From: Pseudovibrio axinellae | GTDB lineage: Bacteria; Pseudomonadota; Alphaproteobacteria; Rhizobiales; Stappiaceae | Reading direction: 5' to 3' | NCBI RefSeq assembly: GCF_900110875.1 | Contig: NZ_FOFM01000007.1 | Coordinates: 124,001-188,000 of the forward strand | Length of the DNA stretch: 64,000 nucleotides | Notes under the pieces: generated by a model | What the model was told of the DNA's origin: nothing | Seen by the model: the letters and a program-made list of their open reading frames with translations, nothing else | Databases searched by the model: none | Part shown: in pieces, positions 54,911 to 64,000 of the stretch | How positions within the stretch are numbered: position 1 is the stretch's first letter | Layout: each line of letters begins with the position of its first letter | Position numbers and translations under genes: made by a program

Positions 54911-56491
54911 ATGCGTTTAAAAATTGCATCCGTTGCATTGGGAATGGCGCTTACCGCCGGAACTCAGGTGAATGCGGAAACGCTTAAGTTCGCGTTTCAG
55001 GGAACCTACAACCAGCTGGACCCATACAGCCTGAACGAAACTTTTTCGCTGAGTATGCATGGCAATGTCTATGAAACTCTCGTGCAACGCTCGGCAGACC
55101 TAAAGCCTGAGCCGGCACTTGCAACGAGCTGGGAAGTCATCGAACCCACCCGCTGGCGCTTCCATCTTCGCAAGGGCGTAAAGTTCCACAACGGTAATGA
55201 CTTCAATGCAGACGATGTGATCTTTTCCGCAGACCGCGTGCGTGCAGAAGGCTCTGACCTGACCCAGGTTCTGGCAGCAGACGTAAAGGTCGAAAAGGTT
55301 GATGATTACACCGTCGACTTCATCCTTCCGGCAGTGAACCCAATTCTGCATTCTGAATGGGAAAATTGGCCCATCATGGACAAGGAATGGACAGAAGCAA
55401 ATGATGCGGTGAAAGTAACCTCCGCTTCTGACACCAATCCAAACTATGCATCTCTGCATGCAAACGGCACCGGCCCGTTTAAGCTCGCTTCCCATGAGCC
55501 AGGCGTGAAGACGACCTACACTGTCAATGAAGACTGGTGGGACGAGAAACAACACAACCTGACGGGCGCTGAGTTCACTCCAATTGGATCTGATGCAACC
55601 CGCGTTGCAGCATTGCTTTCCGGTGAGCTAGACATGGCTTACCCAATCCCGGTGCAGGACATCAAGCGCGTAGACAACAATGCGGGCACCTCTGCTCTGA
55701 CAGGCCCAGAACTACGCACTATCTTCCTTGGTTTCGACCAGCGCCGCGATGAGCTGACCTATTCCAACATCAAAGGCAAAAACCCGTTTAAGGACGTACG
55801 CGTTCGTAAGGCGTTCTATCAGGCAATTGACGTTGACGCGATCAAAGCGAAAATCATGCGTGGTTTGTCCGAACCGGCTGCTCTGTTGATCTCACCATTC
55901 CTGTTTGCAAACTCTGGTGACTTCTCTCGTTACCCATACGACCCAGAGGCTGCAAAAGAACTCCTTGCAGAGGCAGGTTATGCAGACGGCTTTGAAGTTT
56001 CCATGGACTGCCCGAACGATCGCTATGTGAACGACGAAGCAATCTGTCAGGCAACTGCTGCGTTCCTCGCTCGCGTTGGCATCAAGATCAACCTGAACGC
56101 CCAGCCTAAAGCAAAATACTTCGCTAAGGTTCTCGCCTCTGGTGGCTTCGACACCTCCTTCTACATGCTCGGTTGGACCCCAGGTTCCTTTGACAGCTAC
56201 AACATCCTCAAGAACCTGAACAACTGCCGTGAAGACAAAGGTACGGCCAGCCCATTCAACCTGGGTGGCTATTGTAACCCGAAGGTCGATGAGCTGACCA
56301 AGCTGGTTCTTTCTGAAAACGACGAAGAGAAGCGCAACGCTCTGATCTCCGAGGCCTACACCATCATTAACAACGAAGTGTCCCACATCCCTCTGCACCA
56401 GCAGGGACTGGCTTGGGGTGTATCCGACAAGGTTACTCTCAAACAGCGCGCGGACAACAAGTTCCTATTGAAATACGTGAACTTCAAATAA
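54911..56491 (+). CDS. Peptide/solute ABC transporter binding protein (family 5)
   Basis: 526-residue periplasmic receptor of the DppA/OppA cluster with a signal peptide (IASVALGMALTAGTQVNA). Visible: PEPALATSWEVIEPTRWRFHLRKGVKFHNGNDFNADDVIFSADRV (classic SBP_bac_5 block, 68-112 region), ADFEPTS-type beta hinge and HIPLHQQGLAWGVSD. The ligand is unknown: dipeptides, oligopeptides or other small molecules. First gene of an operon with two permeases and a fused double ATPase. Confidence 0.92.
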   Translation: MRLKIASVALGMALTAGTQVNAETLKFAFQGTYNQLDPYSLNETFSLSMHGNVYETLVQRSADLKPEPALATSWEVIEPTRWRFHLRKGVKFHNGNDFNADDVIFSADRVRAEGSDLTQVLAADVKVEKVDDYTVDFILPAVNPILHSEWENWPIMDKEWTEANDAVKVTSASDTNPNYASLHANGTGPFKLASHEPGVKTTYTVNEDWWDEKQHNLTGAEFTPIGSDATRVAALLSGELDMAYPIPVQDIKRVDNNAGTSALTGPELRTIFLGFDQRRDELTYSNIKGKNPFKDVRVRKAFYQAIDVDAIKAKIMRGLSEPAALLISPFLFANSGDFSRYPYDPEAAKELLAEAGYADGFEVSMDCPNDRYVNDEAICQATAAFLARVGIKINLNAQPKAKYFAKVLASGGFDTSFYMLGWTPGSFDSYNILKNLNNCREDKGTASPFNLGGYCNPKVDELTKLVLSENDEEKRNALISEAYTIINNEVSHIPLHQQGLAWGVSDKVTLKQRADNKFLLKYVNFK

Positions 56492-56511
56492 GCCTGCAAA
56501 CACATAGAGAA

Positions 56512-56538
56512 AAGCTCGGCGCCACTGGTGCCGGGCTT
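56512..56538 (+). promoter_or_regulatory. Hairpin between the binding-protein and permease genes
   Basis: Twelve-pair stem aagctcggcgcc / ggtgccgggctt with two G-T pairs and an act loop, 20 bases after the binding-protein stop. Tail ccctta is not a T-run, so it may be a leaky terminator or a 3'-end protector that raises the binding-protein level. Confidence 0.65.
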
Positions 56539-56563
56539 CCCTTACTCAGGAATAATTAGAAAA

Positions 56564-57544
56564 ATGTTTGGCTTTATTTCTCGGCGTATCGCCATGGCTC
56601 TAGTGGTCATGTTTGTCGTAGCCTTAATCTCTTTCCTGCTCTTCCGTTTTGTTGGAGACCCTGTCAACCAGATGGTTGGAGTTGAAACAACCCCGGAACA
56701 GCGTGAAGCCCTGCGCCAACGCCTTGGTCTGAATGACCCTGTATTTACTCAGTTTTTCCGATATGTCCTGGGTGCAATCCAGTTTGACTTCGGCAACTCC
56801 TACCAGTTCAAGCAGCCCGTAGCAGACCTGATTGGTCGCCGTCTGCCTGCAACACTGGAGCTGTCCTTTGCATCAGCAATCTTTGCCTTATTGCTCGGCA
56901 TTCCAATGGGTGTTTACACTGGCCTGAACCGTGATTCATGGCTTTCAAAGATGTTCCTGTCGGTATCTCTCGTAGGTATCTCCTTGCCGACATTTTTCAT
57001 CGGCATCCTGTTCATTTTCTTCTTCTCAGTAACCTTGCAGTGGCTGCCAAGTTTTGGTCGCGGTGAAGTCGTGCAGATCGCGCCATTTTGGGATACCGGT
57101 TTCCTGACCATCAGTGGTCTGAAGGCACTGATCCTGCCAGCCGTCACTTTGGGCCTGTACCAAATGACTCTCATCATGCGCCTGATCCGCGCTGAGATGC
57201 TGGAAGTCATGCGCACAGACCACATCAAGTTTGCCCGTGCTCGTGGTTTGCCAAACCGCTCGGTCTATTACATCCACGCGCTCAAAAACACGATGGTTCC
57301 GGTTATCACTATCACCGGCCTGCAACTTGGCTCAATCATCGCCTTTGCGGTTATCACAGAGACTGTGTTCCAGTGGCCAGGTATGGGCATCTTGTTCCTG
57401 CAAGCCGTGCAGAACGTGGATATTCCGATCATGGCAGCCTACCTGCTACTTACCGCTTTCATCTTCGTTGTCATCAACCTGACTGTCGATATTCTCTACA
57501 TCGTTATCGACCCGCGCCTGCGCACCGAACGCTCACGCGCATAA
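56564..57544 (+). CDS. ABC transporter permease, DppB/OppB type
   Basis: 326 residues, six helices, with the N-terminal FISRRIAMALVVMFVVALISFLLFRFVGDPV signature and the EAA loop (LEVMRTDHIKFARARGLPNRSVYYIHALKNTMVPVITITGLQLG). ATG 56564 is used because homologues begin at MFGFISRR; the frame opens at 56528. Second gene of the peptide-ABC operon. Confidence 0.93.
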   Translation: MFGFISRRIAMALVVMFVVALISFLLFRFVGDPVNQMVGVETTPEQREALRQRLGLNDPVFTQFFRYVLGAIQFDFGNSYQFKQPVADLIGRRLPATLELSFASAIFALLLGIPMGVYTGLNRDSWLSKMFLSVSLVGISLPTFFIGILFIFFFSVTLQWLPSFGRGEVVQIAPFWDTGFLTISGLKALILPAVTLGLYQMTLIMRLIRAEMLEVMRTDHIKFARARGLPNRSVYYIHALKNTMVPVITITGLQLGSIIAFAVITETVFQWPGMGILFLQAVQNVDIPIMAAYLLLTAFIFVVINLTVDILYIVIDPRLRTERSRA

Positions 57545-57565
57545 GACGCGGCAAGGATAAGAAAC

Positions 57566-58528
57566 ATGACAGATAACAACTCGACCATTCCCGGCAGCGG
57601 GGTCCCACAAGCCTCCCGCTCCGCCATGGCGCGTTTTCTTGACAGCGACCTGCTTCACAGCTTCTTAAGCTCCAAGGTCACAGTTCTCGCTGCATTGACC
57701 ACTGCGATCCTCATGCTGGCTGCTTTGTTTGCGCCGCTCATCGCTCCCTTTAATCCATTTGATCTGGCTCAGCTCGACATCATGGATGCCCGCATCCCGC
57801 CAATCGGTATGGAATGGTCTGACCCGCGCTACGTTCTGGGAACCGATGATCAAGGCCGTGATCTTCTCTCCGGCATCTTATATGGCATGCGCATCTCATT
57901 AGCTGTTGGCTTCCTGTCTGTTGCCTTTGCAGCAGTCCTCGGCATCTCCCTCGGGTTGATTTCTGGGTATGTTGGAGGCCGCACAGACGCTATCATCATG
58001 CGTATTGCAGAGGTTCAGCTCACCTTCCCGGCAATCCTGCTCGCCCTGCTCATTGATGGCATTGCAAATGGTATCTTTGGCAGCATCGACCGTGAAACAT
58101 GGGCGATCTGGATTCTGACCTTCTCCATTGGCCTGTCGTTCTGGGTGCAATACGCACGTACTGTGCGTGGCTCCACACTGGTAGAAAAGAACAAGGAATA
58201 TGTGCAGGCCGCCCGTGTTATCGGCATTCCTGCATGGATCATCATGATCCGTCACGTTCTGCCAAACGTTCTTGGCCCTGTGCTGGTTATTGCAACCATC
58301 AACCTTGCTCTGGCTATAATCACAGAAGCCACCCTCTCCTTCCTTGGTGTTGGTGTTCCATCAACACAGCCTTCATTGGGTACACTGATCCGCATCGGTA
58401 ACGACTTCCTGTTCTCAGGTGAGTGGTGGATTGCGATCTTCCCAGGACTGGCCTTGGCGATCCTCGTACTGGCAGTAAATTTGCTGGGCGACTGGCTTCG
58501 TGATGCCTTAAATCCGAAACTGCGCTAG
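57566..58528 (+). CDS. ABC transporter permease, DppC/OppC type
   Basis: 320 residues, six helices. Landmarks: LIAPFNPFDLAQLD, LGTDDQGRDLLSGILYGMRISLAVGF, and the EAA loop YVQAARVIGIPAWIIMIRHVLPNVLGPVLV. ATG 57566 has AGGA 8 bases upstream. Pairs with the preceding permease; 12 bases before the ATPase gene. Confidence 0.93.
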   Translation: MTDNNSTIPGSGVPQASRSAMARFLDSDLLHSFLSSKVTVLAALTTAILMLAALFAPLIAPFNPFDLAQLDIMDARIPPIGMEWSDPRYVLGTDDQGRDLLSGILYGMRISLAVGFLSVAFAAVLGISLGLISGYVGGRTDAIIMRIAEVQLTFPAILLALLIDGIANGIFGSIDRETWAIWILTFSIGLSFWVQYARTVRGSTLVEKNKEYVQAARVIGIPAWIIMIRHVLPNVLGPVLVIATINLALAIITEATLSFLGVGVPSTQPSLGTLIRIGNDFLFSGEWWIAIFPGLALAILVLAVNLLGDWLRDALNPKLR

Positions 58529-58540
58529 GGAGAAGAGACC

Positions 58541-60268
58541 ATGAGCATCTTAGATATTCGCGGACTCACCGTTGAGTTCCCTAGCCGCAAAGAAAATTTC
58601 GTGGCATCCCGCAATGTAAATCTCTCCGTTGATCCAGGTAAGATCCTTGGTGTCGTGGGAGAGAGCGGCGCAGGCAAGTCCACCGTCGGAAACGCGACCA
58701 TCGGTCTTTTGGAACACCCGGGCCGCATTGCGCACGGTGAAATCCACCTCGCAGGTCAGCGCATTGATAACCTGACACCCGAGAAATATCGTGAACTGCG
58801 CGGCAAGCGCATCGGCATGATCTTTCAGGACCCGCTGACCTCACTGGACCCGTTGCAAACCATTGAATTTCAGCTAATGGAAACCATTCGCCTGCACTTG
58901 CCACTTTCCAAGCAGGAAGCAAAAGCACGTGCGATTGAATTGCTGGATCAGGTCGGCATTCCAAATCCGGCAGAGCGCATTGGCCAGTACCCACACCAGT
59001 TCTCTGGTGGCATGCGCCAACGCGTTGTGATCGCTCTGGCTCTGTGCGCAGACCCTGAAGTGATCATCGCAGACGAACCAACCACCGCACTTGACGTTTC
59101 CATTCAGGCCCAAATTCTGGACCTGATGAAAAAGCTCTGCTCCGAGAAGAATGTGGCGATGCTGGTCATCACCCATGATATGGGTGTGATTGCAGACCTG
59201 ACCGACCATGTAGCGGTTATGTACCGCGGTGATTTGGTCGAATACGGCGAATCCAAGCAGGTGCTTGGTGCTCCAAAGCATCCATATACGCAAAGCCTGA
59301 TTGCAGCAGTTCCGCGCCCAGATGTGAAGGTTCATCGTTTCCCGCAGGTGGATTATATCGAAGGCTCGGCAAAGCCATTCAAGCAGATCGACATTTCCAC
59401 CCACTGGCTTGGTAAGGCACGCGATTACAAAGCCGTCAACGGCCCGCTACTCTCTGTCAAAGACATCACGATGAAGTTCCTCACCAAGGATGCCTGGAGG
59501 TCAAAGAACAGAGAATACTTCACCGCACTGGATAAGGTCGGTTTTGACATTCACGCAGGCGAGACATTCGGTCTTGTGGGCGAAAGTGGCTCCGGCAAAT
59601 CAACCGTAGCACGCGTTATCACCGGTCTGTATCACCCAGCCGGCGGCACCGCCCACTTTGCAGGTCAAGAACTCACCAGCCTAACCGACAAGAAACAGGT
59701 TCTGGCAATGCGTCGTCAGATGCAGATGATCTTTCAGGATCCATTCTCCTCGCTCAACTCCCGCATGCGCGTACGCGATATTGTGGCAGAGCCGATCAAG
59801 TTCCACAAACTTGCAAGCTCAAACAGCCAAGTAAGCCAGATCGTCGATGACCTTCTGGAACACGTTGGACTGGGTGTTGCAGCAGCTGCAAAGTTTCCGC
59901 ACGAGTTCTCCGGAGGACAGCGCCAGCGCATTTCCATCGCCCGCGCCTTGGCAACACGCCCACGCTTCCTTGTGTGCGATGAGCCAACCTCTGCGCTGGA
60001 CGTTTCCATTCAGGCACAAATCCTAAACCTGCTGAAAGACCTTCAAGATGAGCTTGGCCTCACCATGCTCTTCATCAGCCACGACCTCGCCGTCATCCGG
60101 CAAATGTGTAACCGTATTGGCGTCATGCGGCACGGTCAGCTTCTGGAGGTTTCAGAAACAGAAGAGCTCTTTGATAAGCCAAAGCACCCTTACACAGCCG
60201 AGCTGCTGTCTTTGATGCCAAGTATGGATGGTCTGTCACGCCAAAACTTGGAAAAACAGTTCGCTTAA
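58541..60268 (+). CDS. Fused double ABC ATPase of the peptide transporter (DppD-DppF type)
   Basis: 575 residues with two complete ATPase domains. First: Walker [10 protein letters not shown], signature [15 protein letters not shown], Walker [13 protein letters not shown]. Second: [35 protein letters not shown]. Each has the oligopeptide ATPase C-terminal tail ([26 protein letters not shown]). Fusion of the two ATPases is common in alphaproteobacterial peptide importers. ATG 58541 has AGGGAGAAG upstream. Last gene; a terminator follows. Confidence 0.94.
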   Translation: MSILDIRGLTVEFPSRKENFVASRNVNLSVDPGKILGVVGESGAGKSTVGNATIGLLEHPGRIAHGEIHLAGQRIDNLTPEKYRELRGKRIGMIFQDPLTSLDPLQTIEFQLMETIRLHLPLSKQEAKARAIELLDQVGIPNPAERIGQYPHQFSGGMRQRVVIALALCADPEVIIADEPTTALDVSIQAQILDLMKKLCSEKNVAMLVITHDMGVIADLTDHVAVMYRGDLVEYGESKQVLGAPKHPYTQSLIAAVPRPDVKVHRFPQVDYIEGSAKPFKQIDISTHWLGKARDYKAVNGPLLSVKDITMKFLTKDAWRSKNREYFTALDKVGFDIHAGETFGLVGESGSGKSTVARVITGLYHPAGGTAHFAGQELTSLTDKKQVLAMRRQMQMIFQDPFSSLNSRMRVRDIVAEPIKFHKLASSNSQVSQIVDDLLEHVGLGVAAAAKFPHEFSGGQRQRISIARALATRPRFLVCDEPTSALDVSIQAQILNLLKDLQDELGLTMLFISHDLAVIRQMCNRIGVMRHGQLLEVSETEELFDKPKHPYTAELLSLMPSMDGLSRQNLEKQFA

Positions 60269-60296
60269 GCTCCATTTGTATCTCTTAAGCACAGCA

Positions 60297-60320
60297 AAGG
60301 GCCCCACCGGGGCCCTTCGT
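60297..60320 (+). terminator. Rho-independent terminator of the peptide-ABC operon
   Basis: Perfect stem aagggcccc / ggggccctt with an acc loop, tail cgtttgttg. Placed 28 bases after the ATPase stop. Confidence 0.88.
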
Positions 60321-60703
60321 TTGTTGAAGAGCATGCCCATTGACATAAAAAATTCTCCGCAAATCAGCCCTTGCGAAATCGCAAATTGACCGCGCAATTT
60401 TAAAAATAATTACAGGCCACGCAGTCACTTCACTCTATATTACTCAAGTACAAATCAAAAAACGAACAATTCTTATATAAACAAAGTACATTTAATAATA
60501 TATATGCGATTTATACTTTTCATATTTCTTTTACTCAAGAACACATAAACTGCACAAAACAACAACAATCATATATTTACTATATCAAATGCCATAAATT
60601 ATCTGGCAATATTTTGTTAATCTTCTCATCTCTAAGTTCCCTTCATCCTCTAGGATACAAAAGCTACGAATGTGGACTTAACCTAATCAAAGCAGGCAGA
60701 AAA
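60321..60703. other. AT-rich region upstream of the secreted two-cysteine protein
   Basis: About 380 bases, very AT-rich from 60400 to 60620, with no supportable gene. The promoter of the downstream gene should lie here. No operator was recognised. Confidence 0.5.
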
Positions 60704-61156
60704 ATGAAAAGAACAACTGCGTCTATCCTTGGCCTTGGTGCACTGGCCCTCGTCGCGTCTCCGGCATTTGCAGATGACCATGATGAAAGCAAAGCAGTCC
60801 AGACAAAAGTTGAGTTCACTGAGTTGTCGCTTGTCGATGGAAGCCCTGATGATGGTACCTGTAAAACGCGTTATGAAAGTGGGTATACCGCCACTGATAA
60901 AGGAAAGAATGATGCTGGTCAGACTAAGGCGGTTACCGATAAAGGTCATGACATTCTCATAACAGAAACAGATGGCACTGAAGGCGAAGGCATTTATGCC
61001 CTAACCAACAGCTTTGAGATTGTTTTCCCCGACTCTGAGCAAAAAGATCCGGTGGAGCTTCAGATGTTTGCTGCAGGCCTACTCGGTGAGAGCCCTGTTG
61101 TTGGCGTATTCTCAGACGGCACATGCCGTGGTCGTATCACGATCCATAGCAAATAA
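60704..61156 (+). CDS. Small secreted acidic protein with two DGTC motifs
   Basis: 150-residue exported protein: signal peptide (KRTTASILGLGALALVASPAFA, cut near residue 23), then an acidic mature part. Two matching cysteine boxes, DDGTCKTRY near the start and SDGTCRGRI near the end, may form a disulfide. I do not recognise the family. ATG 60704 begins the signal peptide; an open frame extends to 60614 without function. The long AT-rich upstream region suggests control at the promoter. Not a bufferin: it has only two cysteines and no matching pattern. Confidence 0.7.
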   Translation: MKRTTASILGLGALALVASPAFADDHDESKAVQTKVEFTELSLVDGSPDDGTCKTRYESGYTATDKGKNDAGQTKAVTDKGHDILITETDGTEGEGIYALTNSFEIVFPDSEQKDPVELQMFAAGLLGESPVVGVFSDGTCRGRITIHSK

Positions 61157-61593
61157 ACCTATTACCAACAGCAGAAAGGCAGAGCGCCATCGCAAACCTG
61201 AACAAGTGGCATGTAGCAAAACAAAGCCCGCTTGTTCTTATTTTGAGCGCTTCAGCGCAAAAGCACGTCATCGGCTCAGAGAACTTCCTTTCTGGAAAGC
61301 CTAAGAAAAAAGAAAATGAGACGGTTGATCGCTAGGCCTGATGGGGTCTTTGTGATCAACCTAGACATCATACGGTCAATATGGACGCCCAAATGACTGA
61401 CCTAAGCAAATGATATGCGGCTGCCTAGAACCCCTTCGCTCGCTCAGCGATCAAACCAATACAAAAAGCTCCAGGTTTCACCAACAAGAACAAAGTCTCA
61501 CCAGAGGCGCTCAAGCAACAAATCTGACCAAAAGTAAAACTGAAACGCTCTTGTAAGCTGATCACTTTCCCCCTTGCGACGGAAGCAGATATC
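61157..61593. other. Intergenic region without a supported gene
   Basis: About 440 bases. It contains an 8-bp inverted repeat (ggttgatc 61323-61330 and gatcaacc 61354-61361) and a ttttga-gcgc...gcgcaaaa hairpin near 61238-61261 that might weakly terminate the preceding gene. No frame looks like a gene. Confidence 0.4.
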
Positions 61594-61959
61594 ATGGACT
61601 GGTATTCAGCAAAGCGCGTTCACAATGAAGAAGGCCGTAAGAAAATTGCGGCCCTTGATCTGGAGTGCGTTTACAATCAGCTTACGGCCCCCGTCGCAAC
61701 TGGCGGTTACGAGTGGTCTCTCAAAAACGCCCGTGAAGCCGTTAATGACTATCGCAGTTTTTTAATCGAAGCGTTGGAACTGAGTTTCCAGTATGATGAT
61801 GAGCGAGAACATGATGCGCGTGCTTGGCCCTCCAAAGCTGTCGATATCGTTTGGCACACACACATACTCTTTACTGCTAAGTACTTTGAAGATTGCAACG
61901 ATATTTTTGGGCATTACCTCCATCATCGTCCGCAGGTTCCCCCGCCGGTAGACGAATGA
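61594..61959 (+). CDS. GRDP-like (DUF1399-type) domain protein
   Basis: 121 residues. The segment VDIVWHTHILFTAKYFEDCNDIFGHYLHHRP matches the core of glycine-rich-domain proteins (GRDP/DUF1399), with the WHTH motif and a conserved cysteine. The family function is unknown; it is found in bacteria and plants. ATG 61594 has GGAAG upstream. Stands alone. Confidence 0.8.
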   Translation: MDWYSAKRVHNEEGRKKIAALDLECVYNQLTAPVATGGYEWSLKNAREAVNDYRSFLIEALELSFQYDDEREHDARAWPSKAVDIVWHTHILFTAKYFEDCNDIFGHYLHHRPQVPPPVDE

Positions 61960-62266
61960 GCCCCCCGCACTCAGCAGCAGCAGCTACCTGTACAAAAGGG
62001 CACCATAGCCGTCCCCTTCTGCATTTCCGATTAGTGTCAAATCGCGTTTAACCAGAAAACCTAATTCAGCGGGAAGACTTCATCAACACCCACACGCCAC
62101 AGCATGAGATTAAACAGGTACGCCACTGGTGCTTCACATCTCGACGCACACGTTCAGCAGAAGCTTAACACACTCAATCTATGAGGTTAAAACACACCCC
62201 ACCTGCCTGCCCGGCGAAACTGATGTCCTCTTGAGCGAAATCCCAAATATGAAAGCAGTACGAGGC
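61960..62266. other. Intergenic region without a supported gene
   Basis: About 300 bases between convergent genes. Short frames occur but none shows a family match or ribosome site. No terminator-like stem of good quality was found. Confidence 0.4.
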
Positions 62267-62908
62267 TCAGCAAGGCAACTCGCCATAGACTTTGCGTGCA
62301 ACAATCAGCCGACCCATTGGCGTTGCAGGGTAATTGCCGGTCTCAATAATTCTAAAGCCTGCTTGCTCGATGCTTTGTCCCAACGCTGTCTGCTGTAGGT
62401 AAGAGACATATGGCGCATAGCCAACAGCACGCATGGCATGAATGAGCCCGCGCCAGTAAAATGCAACATCCCCCAGGCACGGCGTTTTCGAAATAAACAG
62501 ACCACCGGGTTTCAACTGAGCATGTATTTGCTGAAGGACCCCAGTCATTTCCTTGATGAGATGCAGCACATTAAAAGCCATCACAACATCATAGGTTTGA
62601 CCGTCAGAGGCAGTATTCTGCGCGCAAGAATGTGCAAAACTAACGTTCTCTATCCCGTCTTTACGCGCTTTCTCACGGCCAAATTCAATCATCTTTTCAG
62701 AAAGATCACTCGCCGTTATGTGTTTGACATACTTTGATAAAAGCAGAGCTGTTGAACCACTTCCGCATCCCAGCTCCAGCACTTGTAGGTCTGGTGAAAG
62801 GTAGGAGCGTACACGGTCCATTGCCTTCTCATAGGAGCCCACATCCTTTATCGGCCGCGCAATATACCCCGCCGCGTGTTTGTCCCAAAACTTCATGGAA
62901 TCTTGCAT
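62267..62908 (-). CDS. Class I SAM-dependent methyltransferase
   Basis: 213-residue Rossmann methyltransferase (VLELGCGSGSTALLL, ASDLSEKMIEFGREKA, DVVMAFNVLHLI, LKPGGLFISKT). Substrate unknown. ATG 62908 is chosen because a strong GAGGAGG lies 8 bases upstream; the frame continues to 62995 without a site. Divergent from the LysR gene with an inverted repeat between them, so it is the probable LysR target. Confidence 0.9.
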   Translation of the reverse strand: MQDSMKFWDKHAAGYIARPIKDVGSYEKAMDRVRSYLSPDLQVLELGCGSGSTALLLSKYVKHITASDLSEKMIEFGREKARKDGIENVSFAHSCAQNTASDGQTYDVVMAFNVLHLIKEMTGVLQQIHAQLKPGGLFISKTPCLGDVAFYWRGLIHAMRAVGYAPYVSYLQQTALGQSIEQAGFRIIETGNYPATPMGRLIVARKVYGELPC

Positions 62909-62938
62909 CAAAAGTCCTCCTCGCCCTCCACTGTACCC

Positions 62939-62995
62939 ATGCATATTCGCAAAACAAATTGCCAAAATACGCAGCTTGGTTATACAAATATGCAT
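62939..62995. promoter_or_regulatory. Inverted repeat in the divergent methyltransferase-LysR promoter
   Basis: Arms atgcatatt (62939-62947) and aatatgcat (62987-62995) are perfectly inverted, 39 bases apart, and one overlaps the LysR start. It may be an operator for the LysR protein or simply an AT-rich coincidence. Confidence 0.4.
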
Positions 62996-63890
62996 GAATT
63001 GGCAGTCCGTCTCTTTCGATTGGAATCAAGCCCGTGCGTTCCTCGTCACTGCTGAGGAGGGCTCCCTGTCCGCTGCAGCAAGAGCTCTTGGACTCACCCA
63101 GCCTACACTGGGCCGACAAGTCTCTGCATTGGAAGCGGAATTGGGAGTAACCCTGTTTGAAAGGGTCGGCCGCTCGCTCACTCTCACCCAATCAGGTCTG
63201 GAATTGCTGGGCCATGTGAAGGCTATGGGAGAAGCCGCCAATCGCATCTCACTCACTGCATCCGGCCAATCTCAGGGAATCGACGGTCATGTCTGCATCA
63301 GTGCCAGTGATGCGGTGTCCTCCTACATCCTGCCCCCAATCCTCAAGCAACTCAGAGAAGCTGCTCCGGGAATCGAAATTGAAGTCCTTGCCACAAATTC
63401 GGTAAGTGACCTTCAGCAACGCGAAGCTGACATAGCGATCCGCCATGTGCGCCCAGAGCAGCCGGACCTCATCGCAAAACTGGTGCGCGAATCCTTCGCT
63501 CGCTTCTACGCCTCCAAAGCTTATCTGAACAAAAACGGACGTCCGCAAACCATCGATGATTTCGTAGGCCACGAATTCATTGGCTTCGACAGACCTGATC
63601 GTTTCTTAAAGCACTTCAGCGAAATCTACCTGCCCTTAACAACGCAAAACTTCAAACTCACAACAATGAGCGGGGTCGTCGGTTGGGAACTTGCCAGAAA
63701 CGATCTTGGCATCATCATCATGCTCGAGGATATCGGCAGGAACTTTGAGGATATGGAACAGGTTATACCGAGCTTTGAGCCTTTCCCCGTCCCAATCTGG
63801 CTGGCTACCCACCGCGAGCTTCACACCTCACGGCGCATCCGCCTGGTCTTTGACTTGCTCTCAGAGGCGTTATCGGCAGACAAATCTTAA
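62994..63890 (+). CDS. LysR family transcriptional regulator
   Basis: 298-residue regulator: N-terminal winged helix (FDWNQARAFLVTAEEGSLSAAARALGLTQPTLGRQVSALE at residues 7-46) and a LysR effector domain (GHVCISASDAVSSYILPP..., SDLQQREADIAIRHVRPEQPDL). ATG 62994 is chosen because the longer frame to 62880 would read through the promoter of the methyltransferase; no clear ribosome site, so it may be leaderless-like. It probably controls the divergent methyltransferase. Confidence 0.9.
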   Translation: MNWQSVSFDWNQARAFLVTAEEGSLSAAARALGLTQPTLGRQVSALEAELGVTLFERVGRSLTLTQSGLELLGHVKAMGEAANRISLTASGQSQGIDGHVCISASDAVSSYILPPILKQLREAAPGIEIEVLATNSVSDLQQREADIAIRHVRPEQPDLIAKLVRESFARFYASKAYLNKNGRPQTIDDFVGHEFIGFDRPDRFLKHFSEIYLPLTTQNFKLTTMSGVVGWELARNDLGIIIMLEDIGRNFEDMEQVIPSFEPFPVPIWLATHRELHTSRRIRLVFDLLSEALSADKS

Positions 63891-64000
63891 AACCACGGCT
63901 GGCTGTCATCCCATTATCTGCGCGCAGCCCCGGCATCTGCAGTCAGTCCATCTGCTCTCAGTGAAGACTATCCACAGTGAAACAACAAAAAGCACAGGTC

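Noticed and set aside
60704-61156. Second bufferin precursor
   Set aside because: Secreted and small, but only two cysteines, no DUF2282 pattern and no MNIO gene beside it.

Overview
The window looks like chromosomal DNA of a marine alphaproteobacterium, moderate in GC. Gene families and gene order (branched-chain-type ABC cluster with an acyl-CoA ligase, TRAP 2-oxoacid transporter, PomAB-like stator, DUF459 beside a lytic transglycosylase, DUF2937, beta-barrel porin-2 type protein) fit Hyphomicrobiales/Stappiaceae, for example a Pseudovibrio-like organism. That placement is an inference; the window has no rRNA or tRNA gene to anchor it. I saw no transposase, integrase, phage gene or CRISPR array.

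Layout. 0.5-4.4 kb (minus): threonine aldolase, then a complete bufferin-type RiPP operon read from 4339 down to 1576: a four-cysteine DUF2282 precursor (bufA), an MNIO/DUF692 enzyme (bufB), a DUF2063 partner (bufC) and a DoxX membrane protein. 4.4-11.2 kb (plus): a GC-rich, hairpin-rich leader and gltB-gltD (NADPH glutamate synthase). 11.2-17 kb (minus): a chemoreceptor with almost no periplasmic domain, a DUF459/SGNH protein that has lost its catalytic residues, an MltB-type transglycosylase and an outer-membrane barrel. 17-20 kb (plus): arabinose-5-phosphate isomerase and the flagellar stator pair. 20-36.5 kb (minus): NfeD/SPFH pair, ferrochelatase, PaaK-like ligase, RNase T2, a liv-type ABC transporter with a long-chain acyl-CoA ligase, and a TRAP transporter of the 2-oxoacid type. 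37-44 kb: metal-related genes (a DUF1007-NicO fusion; a CobW GTPase followed by a WD40 protein), leucine-dehydrogenase-like enzyme, LysR regulator, DUF2937. 44-54.6 kb: mixed small operons including an aminotransferase without an obvious start codon, a secreted Inh-like inhibitor, a divergent QueA paralogue with CutA behind an AT-rich block, a 32-codon membrane peptide, LacI, DinB and MarR proteins, an orphan ABC ATPase, a secreted clan-CD-like (caspase-fold) candidate protease, creatininase and a YffB/ArsC-like protein. 54.9-60.3 kb (plus): a complete peptide-type ABC operon with fused ATPases. 60.7-63.9 kb: a secreted two-cysteine protein, a GRDP-like protein, and a methyltransferase divergent from a LysR regulator.

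How it fits together. The window is dominated by nutrient uptake (ABC, TRAP), nitrogen assimilation and metal handling. In four operons (buf, liv, TRAP, peptide ABC) a strong hairpin lies directly downstream of the gene for the abundant secreted or binding protein and before the next gene, as expected where the first product must be made in excess. The best candidates for new biology are the bufferin operon, the catalytically dead DUF459 protein, the QueA paralogue and the secreted clan-CD-like protein. All calls come from reading the sequence and protein motifs; no database search was run.
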